The notes beneath the pieces are model-generated. The model was not told the origin of the DNA and searched no databases. It saw only the letters and a list, made by a program, of their open reading frames with translations. A stretch of 64,000 bases of DNA from Lachnospiraceae bacterium. Its GTDB lineage: Bacteria > Bacillota > Clostridia > Lachnospirales > Lachnospiraceae. A program made the position numbers and the translations under genes. Below, one piece after another: positions 7,188-15,471 of this stretch. Location: positions 563,501 to 627,500 of the forward strand of contig JAKVNF010000003.1 of NCBI GenBank assembly GCA_022483465.1. The letters run 5' to 3'. Each line of letters opens with the position of its first letter. Within the stretch, counting starts at the first letter, position 1.

Positions 7188-10100
7188 ATGAGATTTGACC
7201 AGGAGAGCGTCCTTCGGCGCGAGGAAGAACTGAATGCAAAGGGGCCGCGCAGGCTGGCCGGCATCTGGCTGATGCTGCGATGGATGATCCTGATCGCGAT
7301 CGTCGGCACCATCGCCTTTTTGTGCTTTGCGGTCTACGGCGGCTTTCAGGCCGTCCTTGACTGCGCCCCCGACATCTCCAACATCGATGTCACCCCCACC
7401 GGCTTTTCCACCTTTGTCTACGACAGCGACGGCAACCAGACCGCCCGCCTCGTTTCCACCGACTCCAACCGCATCCCGGTGACCCTGGACATGGTCCCCA
7501 CGGACCTGCAGCACGCCTTCGTCGCCATCGAGGACGCCAGGTTCTACGAGCACCGGGGCATCGACATCGAGGGCATCCTGCGGGCGGGTGTGACGGGACT
7601 GACCTCCGGGAGTTTCTCTCAGGGCGCCTCCACCATCACCCAGCAGCTGATCAAGAACAACGTCTTTGAGGGCTGGACCAACGAGACCTTCTCCGAGAGC
7701 GTGCGCCGCAAGATCCAGGAGCAGTACCTGGCGGTGGAGCTGGAGAAGACGATGTCCAAGGACGACATCCTGCTGAACTACCTGAACACGATCAACCTGG
7801 GGCACAACACCCTGGGCGTGCAGGCGGCCTCCCTGCGCTACTTCGGCCGCTCCGTCTCCACGCTGAACCTTTCCGAATGCGCCGTCATCGCCGGCATCAC
7901 CCAAAATCCAACCAAATATGACCCCATCACCTATCCGGAGAACAACAACCGCCGGCGCCTGGTGGTCCTGGACCGCATGCTGGACCAGGGATACATCACC
8001 AAGGAGCAGCACGACGAGGCCGCCAAGGACAATCCCTATGAGCGGATCCGGATCATCGATGAGGAGACCAACGACAACGAGATCCAGTCCTACTTTGTGG
8101 ACGCCCTGACCGAACAGGTCCTCGCCGATCTGCAGGCCAAGGGGTACACCGAGCAGCAGGCCTACACCCTGCTCTACAGCGGCGGTCTCAAGATCTACTC
8201 CACGCAGGACACCGACATCCAGAAGATCTGCGACGATGTGGTGGCCGATGAGAACAACTACCCGGGCGGCACCAAGTGGTACCTGCAGATCCAGCTTTCC
8301 GTGCAGGACAAGGACGGAAACATCACCAACTACAGCACGGAGATGTTCAAGCAGTACCTGAAGGAGAACGGGATCCAGAGCTCCCTGATCTTTTCCTCCA
8401 AGGACGCGGCCAAGGAGGCCTATGAGAAGTACAAGGCCTCGGTCGTCTCCGACACCGACAAGGTGGTGGGAGAGAAGACCAACTACCAGCCGCAGCCCCA
8501 GATCTCCCTCACCGTGGAGGACCAGCACACCGGAAATGTGGTGGCCATCGTCGGCGGCCGGGGCGAGAAGACCGCAAACCGGACCTTAAACCGCGCCTAC
8601 GACGTGGTGCGCCAGCCCGGTTCTACCTTCAAGGTGGTCTCCACCTACGCACCCGCCCTGGATGCCGGGAACAAGACCCTGGCCTCCACGCAGCTCGATG
8701 CGCCCTACGCCTATGAAAACGGAACGCCCGTCCGCAACTGGTACGGAGAGGCCTACCGCGGCCTCTCCACCGTGCGGGAGGGTATTCAGAATTCCATGAA
8801 CATCGTGGCGGTCAAGACGCTGACGGACATCACGCCGCGGCTTGGCTATGAATACCTGAAGGATCTTGGCATCACGACGCTCGTGGACAACGAGGAGATC
8901 GGCGGCCAGATCTACTCCGACGTACAGCAGACGCTGGCCCTGGGCGGCATCACCAACGGCGTCTCCAACTTTGAGTTAAATGGTGCCTATGCGACTATCG
9001 CAAACGGCGGCACCTATCTGGAGCCCCGGCTCTACACCAAGGTGACAGATCACGACGGGAACGTCATCCTGGGAGACGATGACCGGGTAACAAGGCGCGT
9101 CCTCGACGAGGACACCGCCTGGCTTCTCACCTCCGCCATGGAGGACGTGGTCACCAAGGGCACCGGCACCGCCTGCCAGCTCGGCAACCAGCCGGTCGCC
9201 GGCAAGACCGGAACGACCTCCGATGAGAACGATGTCTGGTTCGCGGGCTACACCGACTACTACACCTGCACCACCTGGGCAGGCTATGATGAGAACACCG
9301 ACCTGGTCGGCGTCGAGTCCGGCTATGCCAAGACCATCTGGAAGCAGGCGATGGCAAAGATCCACGAAAACCTTCCCACAAGGGATTTCACGATTCCTTC
9401 GGGCATTGTGGAGAAAGAGGTCTGCGCCTCCTCCGGCAAGCTTCCGGTGGAGGGCCGCTGCTCTGACATCGTGACCGAGTACTTTGCGGGGAACTCTGTT
9501 CCCACCGAGTACTGCGACATCCACTATTCCGGATACATCTGCTCGGAGACCGGACTCCCTGCCCGGCCCACCTGCCCTTATGCCGTCAAGGGAAGCAGTT
9601 CCTTTGCACAGTCCGGAGAGCTCTGCCCGCATGACGCGGCGTTCATGGCCCAGGACGACCTTTCCGGCATCCTGGACAAGCAGAAGCAGTACGCCGCCAA
9701 CCGGCGAGCGCAGGAGGAGGCAGCGGCAAAGGCCCGGGCACAGCAGCAGCTCGAGGACAACATCAGTGAGATGACCGCCTCTGAGCAGGCCGCGGTGACA
9801 AACGCCCAGTCCACTCTCGATGCAGCGCAAACGACGCTTGCCAATGAGGCAGCCACCCTGCAGGCCGCGCAGGACCGCCTGGTGGCCGCCAGAGAGTCCG
9901 GCGACCAGAGCCAGATCGACACCTGGACCGCTGCCGTGAATCAGCAGACGGAAGTGTACAACAACGCCTCTGCTGCCGTCTCCAGCGCCCAGTCCGCCCT
10001 CGACGCCGCAAACGCCGAACTGGATGCGGCAAAGGAAGCCGCCCGCTCACAGCTAAACGGCGGGACCGGAACCGCCAGCACCACCGACGCCTCCCAGGGG

Positions 10101-10208
10101 GAGAGCGCGGCAACAGCAGGCGAGCGTGCCGGAGCCCAGACCCAGGGCGAGAGCAGCGCGCAGACGCCGCCTGCAGATGCGAGCGCCCAGACGCCGGCAC
10201 AGCCGTAA
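7188..10208 (+). CDS. Class A penicillin-binding protein (transglycosylase/transpeptidase)
   Basis: About 1006 residues. A cytoplasmic basic N terminus and one membrane anchor (residues about 25-45) are followed by a GT51 glycosyltransferase domain (EDARFYEHRG, QGASTITQQL). The transpeptidase domain has the three penicilloyl-enzyme motifs: STFK, SMN and KTGTT. The last 130 residues are Ala/Gln-rich and coiled-coil-like, ending in a low-complexity Ala/Gln/Thr tail. It polymerises and cross-links peptidoglycan outside the membrane. The start is chosen at MRFDQES by analogy with the family's short cytoplasmic tail. The ribosome-binding site there is weak, and an earlier ATG at 7089 remains possible. 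A strong terminator follows. Confidence 0.92.
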   Translation: MRFDQESVLRREEELNAKGPRRLAGIWLMLRWMILIAIVGTIAFLCFAVYGGFQAVLDCAPDISNIDVTPTGFSTFVYDSDGNQTARLVSTDSNRIPVTLDMVPTDLQHAFVAIEDARFYEHRGIDIEGILRAGVTGLTSGSFSQGASTITQQLIKNNVFEGWTNETFSESVRRKIQEQYLAVELEKTMSKDDILLNYLNTINLGHNTLGVQAASLRYFGRSVSTLNLSECAVIAGITQNPTKYDPITYPENNNRRRLVVLDRMLDQGYITKEQHDEAAKDNPYERIRIIDEETNDNEIQSYFVDALTEQVLADLQAKGYTEQQAYTLLYSGGLKIYSTQDTDIQKICDDVVADENNYPGGTKWYLQIQLSVQDKDGNITNYSTEMFKQYLKENGIQSSLIFSSKDAAKEAYEKYKASVVSDTDKVVGEKTNYQPQPQISLTVEDQHTGNVVAIVGGRGEKTANRTLNRAYDVVRQPGSTFKVVSTYAPALDAGNKTLASTQLDAPYAYENGTPVRNWYGEAYRGLSTVREGIQNSMNIVAVKTLTDITPRLGYEYLKDLGITTLVDNEEIGGQIYSDVQQTLALGGITNGVSNFELNGAYATIANGGTYLEPRLYTKVTDHDGNVILGDDDRVTRRVLDEDTAWLLTSAMEDVVTKGTGTACQLGNQPVAGKTGTTSDENDVWFAGYTDYYTCTTWAGYDENTDLVGVESGYAKTIWKQAMAKIHENLPTRDFTIPSGIVEKEVCASSGKLPVEGRCSDIVTEYFAGNSVPTEYCDIHYSGYICSETGLPARPTCPYAVKGSSSFAQSGELCPHDAAFMAQDDLSGILDKQKQYAANRRAQEEAAAKARAQQQLEDNISEMTASEQAAVTNAQSTLDAAQTTLANEAATLQAAQDRLVAARESGDQSQIDTWTAAVNQQTEVYNNASAAVSSAQSALDAANAELDAAKEAARSQLNGGTGTASTTDASQGESAATAGERAGAQTQGESSAQTPPADASAQTPAQP

Positions 10209-10226
10209 GCAGCACATGCATAACCG

Positions 10227-10255
10227 CCCTCCGGGATTCCTCCCGGAGGGTTTTT
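10227..10255 (+). terminator. Terminator of the penicillin-binding protein gene
   Basis: A 10-base stem CCCTCCGGGA/TCCCGGAGGG, TTCC loop and five T, ending 18 bases before the next start codon. Confidence 0.88.
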
Positions 10256-10273
10256 CAGAGGATGGAGAACGCC

Positions 10274-10903
10274 ATGGCAGAGTTTCGGACGATCACAAAG
10301 AGGGGAGAGGGAACCTACGAGGAGAAAAAGTCCCGCTTTCTCGGGGAGGCCATCCCCGCCCACAGTGAGGAGGAGGTGCAGGCGGCGCTCCAGGCCGCGA
10401 AAAAGCGCTACTTTGACGCCAAGCACCACTGCTATGCCTGCATCCTGGGGGAGCGGGGCGAGACAAAGCGCTGCAGCGACGACGGAGAGCCCCAGGGCAC
10501 CGCGGGAAAGCCCATCCTGCAGATCCTGGAGGGGGAGCAGATGCAGAACGTCTGCCTCATTGTAACCCGGTACTTCGGCGGAACCCTGCTGGGGACCGGC
10601 GGCCTTGCCAGGGCCTACCGCGAGGCCGCAAAGCGCGCCCTGGAGGATGCCGGGCCCTGCACCATGGAATCGGGAAAAATCGTCCTGATTTCCATGGACT
10701 ACTCCCTTCTTGACAAGGTAAACTGGTACCTGAGGCAGCAGCAGATCAAGACGCTGGACGCCACCTACACACAGAACGCCGCGGTCCGGGTACTGGTCCG
10801 GGAGGGAGAGTATCCCGCCCTCCTGCAGTTTTTGGCCCAGGCGGGAAGCGGCAGCATTCAGGCAGACATCGTGACAGAAGGGTATTTCGGCTTCGGTTCT
10901 TAG
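10274..10903 (+). CDS. yigZ: YigZ family protein (IMPACT/UPF0029)
   Basis: 209 residues. ATG 10274 has GGAG six bases upstream, better than ATG 10262, which overlaps that site. The N-terminal IMPACT domain shows the family signatures KKSRFLGEAIPAHSEEE, AKHHCYACILGE, CSDDGEPQGTAG and VTRYFGGTLLGTGGLARAY. A smaller C-terminal DUF1949 domain follows. Members are widespread but poorly understood; eukaryotic IMPACT modulates GCN1/GCN2 signalling. It is followed after 28 bases by mgtE and is likely co-transcribed with it. Confidence 0.93.
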   Translation: MAEFRTITKRGEGTYEEKKSRFLGEAIPAHSEEEVQAALQAAKKRYFDAKHHCYACILGERGETKRCSDDGEPQGTAGKPILQILEGEQMQNVCLIVTRYFGGTLLGTGGLARAYREAAKRALEDAGPCTMESGKIVLISMDYSLLDKVNWYLRQQQIKTLDATYTQNAAVRVLVREGEYPALLQFLAQAGSGSIQADIVTEGYFGFGS

Positions 10904-10931
10904 AAGCAGCCCGGAAACGGAGGCAGGTGAG

Positions 10932-12293
10932 ATGGATCCAAGAGAAGAAGAACGGCAGAATGAATCGCTCCTTCGGGAGCTTCTGGAGACCAGACAGTAC
11001 ACAAAACTCCGACAGACCGCCGAGGACATGCAGGATGCCGACATCGCCTCCGTCATGGACGACATGGAGGACGAGGAGTCGCTGAAGATGTTCCGGATCC
11101 TGCCCAAGAACAAGGCAGCGGATGTCTTCGCCCAGCTCGACCTGGATGCCCAGCAGTACATCATCCAGTCCCTCTCCGAGAAGGAGGCCTCCAACATCAT
11201 CGACAACCTGCAGGCGGACGATGCGACGGACCTTCTCGAGGAGATGCCCGCCAACGTGGTCAAAAAGATCCTCGCCAACGCAAGGCCCGACACCCGGGCG
11301 GACATCAACCACCTGCTCCGCTACCCGGAGGACTCCGCCGGCTCCATCATGACGGTGGAGTACGTGGACCTCAAGGAGAGCATGACCGTGCAGGATGCGA
11401 TCAACCGCATCCGGGAGATCGGCCTCGACTCCGAGACCATCAACACCTGCTACGTGCTGGATGCCCAGCGGGTGCTGGTCGGCATTGTCGCCCTGCGCTA
11501 CCTGCTGATCCGAAAACCCGATGAGGTGATCGGGGACATCATGAATGAGAACGTGATCTCCATCAACACGATGACCGACCAGGAGGAAGCCGCCAGGATG
11601 TTCCAGAAGTACGACTTCATGGCCATGCCCGTCGTGGACAATGAGAACCGCATGGTCGGCATCATCACCATCGACGACGTGGTGGACATCATGGAAGAGG
11701 AGGCCACCGAGGATATCGAGAAGATGGCCGCCATCGTGCCCAGCGACAAGACCTATTTCCGCACCACGATCCTGGAGACCTACAAGCACCGGATGCCCTG
11801 GCTCCTGCTCCTGATGATCTCGGCGACCTTCACTGGTGCCATCATCACCAACTACGAGAACGCCCTGGCCTCCTACGTGGTCCTGACCGCCTACATCCCG
11901 ATGCTGATGGACACCGGCGGCAATGCGGGCTCCCAGGCCTCCGTCTCCGTCATCCGCGGCATCTCCCTGGGGGAGATCGAGTTCAACGAGCTTCCGAAGG
12001 CTCTGTGGAAGGAGATCCGGGTCGCCGTGCTCTGCGGCATCACCCTCTCCGGCGTCAACTTCCTGAAGCTCCTGTTTCTCGACCGGGTGGGCGCGGAGAT
12101 CGCCCTGATCGTCTGCGCGACACTGGTGGTGGTCGTGATCTTCGCCAAGGCCATCGGCTGCCTTCTGCCGCTGCTTGCGAACAAGATCCATCTGGACCCT
12201 GCCGTTATGGCTTCGCCCCTGATCACCACGATTGTGGACGCGGTCTCGCTCCTCACCTACTTCCAGATCGCAACCCACGTCCTGCATCTGTAG
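10932..12293 (+). CDS. mgtE: Magnesium transporter MgtE
   Basis: 453 residues with the full MgtE plan. A helical N domain (residues about 20-125, with repeated ADVFAQLD and ATDLLEEMP motifs) precedes two CBS domains (about 130-255). The membrane pore domain (about 285-450) contains PMLMDTGGNAGSQASV, the Mg2+ filter region. It is a Mg2+ channel gated by intracellular Mg2+ through the N and CBS domains. ATG follows GGAGGCAGGTGAG. No Mg2+ riboswitch is seen in the short gap upstream. Confidence 0.96.
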   Translation: MDPREEERQNESLLRELLETRQYTKLRQTAEDMQDADIASVMDDMEDEESLKMFRILPKNKAADVFAQLDLDAQQYIIQSLSEKEASNIIDNLQADDATDLLEEMPANVVKKILANARPDTRADINHLLRYPEDSAGSIMTVEYVDLKESMTVQDAINRIREIGLDSETINTCYVLDAQRVLVGIVALRYLLIRKPDEVIGDIMNENVISINTMTDQEEAARMFQKYDFMAMPVVDNENRMVGIITIDDVVDIMEEEATEDIEKMAAIVPSDKTYFRTTILETYKHRMPWLLLLMISATFTGAIITNYENALASYVVLTAYIPMLMDTGGNAGSQASVSVIRGISLGEIEFNELPKALWKEIRVAVLCGITLSGVNFLKLLFLDRVGAEIALIVCATLVVVVIFAKAIGCLLPLLANKIHLDPAVMASPLITTIVDAVSLLTYFQIATHVLHL

Positions 12294-12310
12294 GCAGAGC
12301 CTCACAGACT

Positions 12311-12462
12311 TTTCACAGAAGAGACACGGACAGGACACAGGGGACTGGTATTCTGATCCTTGTCCGAAGGGAAATGACAAAACCCTTTGGAGGCTGCAAA
12401 CAGCTTTTTCATAACAATTACTCCCCCCTCACACGGCCGGCTCCGAAAGGAGCCGGTTTTTT
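12311..12462 (+). ncRNA. Repeated structured intergenic element, copy A, with intrinsic terminator
   Basis: This segment after mgtE has a second copy at 38087-38236. Invariant blocks are CACAGGGGACTGGTAT, GTCCGAAGGGAA, AACAGCTTTTTCATAACA and CCCCTCAC. Visible hairpins are GGAC/GTCC around a 16-base loop, CCGAAGGG/CCCTTTGG with an 11-base loop, GCTG-CAAA-CAGC, and a terminal CCGGCTCC-GAAA-GGAGCCGG stem with T6. The terminal stem has changed in both arms relative to copy B, while a GNRA tetraloop is kept. It could be a small RNA, a 3' UTR element of mgtE, or part of an unrecognised repeat family. No coding potential is evident. Confidence 0.55.
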
Positions 12463-12555
12463 GTGTGCAGGCACCAAAAACGCCCCGCATTCGGTGAGAA
12501 TGCAGGGCGGGAAGGAAATCAACGGGACGGTCAGCACGGGATCTTGGAGAAAGAG

Positions 12556-13718
12556 TTACGACTCTGCTGCGGCTTCTTCCTTCCCCGCTGTGCGCAGCGC
12601 CATCACCAGGGAGAGGACAAACATGCCGATACAGGGGATCAGGTTGGCGGCCATGCCGGCGCGAAGGCCGATGCTGTCTGCAAGAATGCCGATGATAAGC
12701 GGCATGACAATGGCACCGATGCCGGAGATGGGGAGCAGGATTCCCATGCTGACGGCACTCATCTGCTCCCCGACACCTGCAACCGCGAGAGGGTTCACCC
12801 CGCTCATGGCAAAGGAGAAGGCAAAGAGCGCGGCGATGGCCGCGACCGGGGTCCTCGCCTGCACCAGAAACAGGTACAAAGCGGTGCAGAAAGCGCCCAT
12901 CACGGTGAGCGCCCGGAAGATGTTCCGGATCCGGAAGGCAAAGGCGATGAGGAGCCTTCCCGCAAGCGTTGCGCCCCACATGATGGTGATCGTATAGGCG
13001 GAGAGGGCACCTGTCAGAATGCCTTCATTGCGAAAGTACGTCACAAGCCAGCCGTTGACGCTCTGCTCTGCTGCATTCTGGCAGAACACGAGTGCAGTGA
13101 GGATCCAGAAGGAGGGGGCTTTTAAAAAGGAGAGGTCCGTTTTTCCTGTCCCCGTCTGCTTCCCGCCGCTGCCCATGGGAAGCCCTGCCGCAAGGCAGAG
13201 AAGCCAGAGAAAAAGGCCTGCCGCACTGACGCCGAGGACGGGCAGGATGGGAGAGATGCCCTGCAGGGCAGAGAGGAAAAACGGGCAGAGGAGCGCCCCT
13301 GCTGCATAGCAGCAGTGCATCGCGGTCACGCTCCTGGCGCGGTTCTTCGCGTGATTTCCGACAAGAACCGTACAGGTATTGAGGGCATTGCCCTTGGCGA
13401 TGCCGACGAGGAAAAACGCCGCCATCAAAACGCCGGCAGCGCCGAAGAGGGACATGAGCCCATATCCCACAAAGTATCCGGGAAGGAGCAGGAGGACCGT
13501 CCTTCGCATGCCGATCTTTTCCCCAAATATGCCGGAGAGCCTCCTGCCGCCATGTTTCCAATGCTGAGAAGCGACAAAAGCGTTCCCGTCATGGAAAAGG
13601 ACAGGCCGTACCGATCCTTTCAGAGCGAGACGATGACGCCGCTTGAGATGGCGCAGATCCCGCTCAGAAAAAACGCAAGAAAGCCTGTCCTCCGATCGTG
13701 CTGATCCAGTGTATTCAT
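12556..13718 (-). pseudogene. MFS transporter, inactivated by a stop and a frameshift
   Basis: The gene begins at ATG 13718 (MNTLDQHDRRTGF) behind GGGAGG. It reads a first membrane helix ending GVIVSL and then meets TGA at 13620-13622. The same frame continues with KDRYGLSFSMTGTLLSLLS to GNMAAG. A one-base shift near 13540-13550 is needed to continue as RLSGIFGEKIGMRRTVLLLLPGY and the remaining helices, down to the stop at 12556. The C-terminal two thirds has ten hydrophobic segments typical of a major facilitator. Two lesions make this a decayed exporter rather than a sequencing slip at one site. The substrate is unknown. Confidence 0.8.
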
Positions 13719-13845
13719 GCCCCTGACTCCCTCCCTCTGCGCTGCAGCCGCCACGCATTCCGGCGGCAGTCTGCTTCTCTGTTGTCGTAAGCCAGGTGCA
13801 CACTGTCAACAATAGAAAATATTTTACCTTTTTCCAGGTTCCGTC

Positions 13846-15366
13846 TCAGACCCCTTCTTTCTCTTCCTTTTCCTCCTCCATGGCGGCGGCACAGCGCAGC
13901 AGCTCCTTCTGTGAGCGGACCCCGAGCTTGCTGTAGAGGTTCCGGTTGTGGTAGCGGAGCGTCGACTCCCGGATGCCCTTGCGCGCAAGGATCTCCTTCG
14001 TCCCCAGGCCCCTGACGTACAGATCGAAGATCTCCCGCTCTGTCGGCGTGAGGCTTTTCAGTCCCTCTGCAAACAGTTCGACCTGCTCCCTGTCCACCGA
14101 AGCTTCCTGACGGGTTAAAAGGCGCTTCCTCTCTTTCGCAAATTCCTGAGATCTCTCCGATAGGAGCGCGGACAGCTCGTCCATCTCCTGTACGGAGGAG
14201 GTGCTCCTTGTTCCCTCCCGGCAGTCCGAGATGCTTCCAAGAAGCGGCTTTGCAAATATCCGGCTCAGGAGCAGGGAGAGGAGCACCGCGGTGGCGGCGG
14301 GAAGCAGAAGGAAAAGAGCGTTTCCCAGAAAGTCCTGCATACAAGCCTCCTGATACACCCTCTCCGGAATAAGGACACCAAGCTCCAGGGTCCCCAGATC
14401 CTGCGAAAGGGAGAGGCTTTCCTGCATCCCGACAAAAGCGTCCCCTTCCTCCGCATACCGGTACAGGCCATCCCCCAGATCCTCCCGGGAGAGCGTCCCG
14501 GACAGGGCGGGATCTTCGCCGCTCACAAAGCACTGCCCAGGATCGATCCCCTCCGCCCTGTCCCCAAAGGCAAGGAGCGCAGCGGTGTTCCTGGAATCAT
14601 CCTGCACGAGAGCAGGGCGAAAACAGTCTTCTGAGAGCGCAAAACCGCAGACGCCAAGAAAGGTTCCATCCTCCAGGGAAAGCGGTGCATAGAGCAGCAC
14701 TTCCTTCTCTGATGTGCCGGGCAGCGCAGACATCGGAGAAAGGCACACCTTCCCAGAGGGCAGAAGGCTCTCTCCGAAGGCAAAGGGAAGCGCTGCGGTG
14801 TCAAACTCCTGCTGCCAGCTCTTCTCCTTCGAGAGGGAAAAGATCTCTGCAGGCTCTGCCTCCCCGCGGTACAAAAGAAGCTCCCCGTCGGTGCTGTCTG
14901 CGTCCTTCTTTCGAATGAAGATTCCGCTTCGAGATATCCCGCTCCCGGCGTCTTCCGCCGCATTCAGGATGAGAAAGACGCCGGAACAGCACTCCTTCCT
15001 GGCCTCTTCGAGCATCAGCGGGAAAAGCGTTCCCTCGAGGCCGGAGACCGCCTCTTCGCTGCCTTCAAGATCAGAGAGCAGAAGGTCCTCCGATACAAGA
15101 TACCGCTCTGCTTTTTCTCTCACCTCCAGGGACAACAGGGCCGTGCTCTGTGAGAGGTGATCCAGCAGGGCCTCTGTATCCCGGGAGCAGCTCTCCATGC
15201 GGTGGGAGAGCGCCTGCCGGAGCGCCTCCTTTCTGCTCGTTCTCCCTGTCAGGAGGGAAAGGCTTCCCGCAGCCACCGCGGCACCAAGTGCTGCGAGCAG
15301 CATGCCCAGAAAGAGTCTCCCCCGAAGCGTATAAAAAAAGGCTGTTTTCCGCCTGCCGTCCCTCAT
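13846..15366 (-). CDS. Membrane-tethered LuxR-family regulator with extracytoplasmic sensor
   Basis: About 506 residues from ATG 15366 (MRDGRRK); an upstream in-frame start at 15453 has no better site. The order is a short basic tail, a membrane helix (LFLGMLLAALGAAVAAG), an extracytoplasmic region of roughly 300 residues, a second helix (ALFLLLPAATAVLLSLLL), a linker, and a C-terminal LuxR helix-turn-helix (LTPTEREIFDLYVRGLGTKE). No receiver or kinase domain is present, so it looks like a one-component sensor that binds DNA while in the membrane. It is a clear paralogue of the gene at 25635-27194: both share SGVFLIL and RSG blocks in the sensor region. The ISL3 element has landed about 100 bases upstream and may have displaced its promoter. 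Confidence 0.85.
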   Translation of the reverse strand: MRDGRRKTAFFYTLRGRLFLGMLLAALGAAVAAGSLSLLTGRTSRKEALRQALSHRMESCSRDTEALLDHLSQSTALLSLEVREKAERYLVSEDLLLSDLEGSEEAVSGLEGTLFPLMLEEARKECCSGVFLILNAAEDAGSGISRSGIFIRKKDADSTDGELLLYRGEAEPAEIFSLSKEKSWQQEFDTAALPFAFGESLLPSGKVCLSPMSALPGTSEKEVLLYAPLSLEDGTFLGVCGFALSEDCFRPALVQDDSRNTAALLAFGDRAEGIDPGQCFVSGEDPALSGTLSREDLGDGLYRYAEEGDAFVGMQESLSLSQDLGTLELGVLIPERVYQEACMQDFLGNALFLLLPAATAVLLSLLLSRIFAKPLLGSISDCREGTRSTSSVQEMDELSALLSERSQEFAKERKRLLTRQEASVDREQVELFAEGLKSLTPTEREIFDLYVRGLGTKEILARKGIRESTLRYHNRNLYSKLGVRSQKELLRCAAAMEEEKEEKEGV

Positions 15367-15471
15367 CCCACATCCCCCGTCCGGAGCCCTCTGCGCCAGC
15401 AAAAACGCGAAAAAGCCCCGACTACTACAAAGAATTAGATGAATAGTGAACAAAAATGCTACTCAAAAGTA

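Noticed and set aside
10932..10940. M-box Mg2+ riboswitch upstream of mgtE
   Set aside because: Only 28 bases separate mgtE from the preceding gene, far too short for an M-box.
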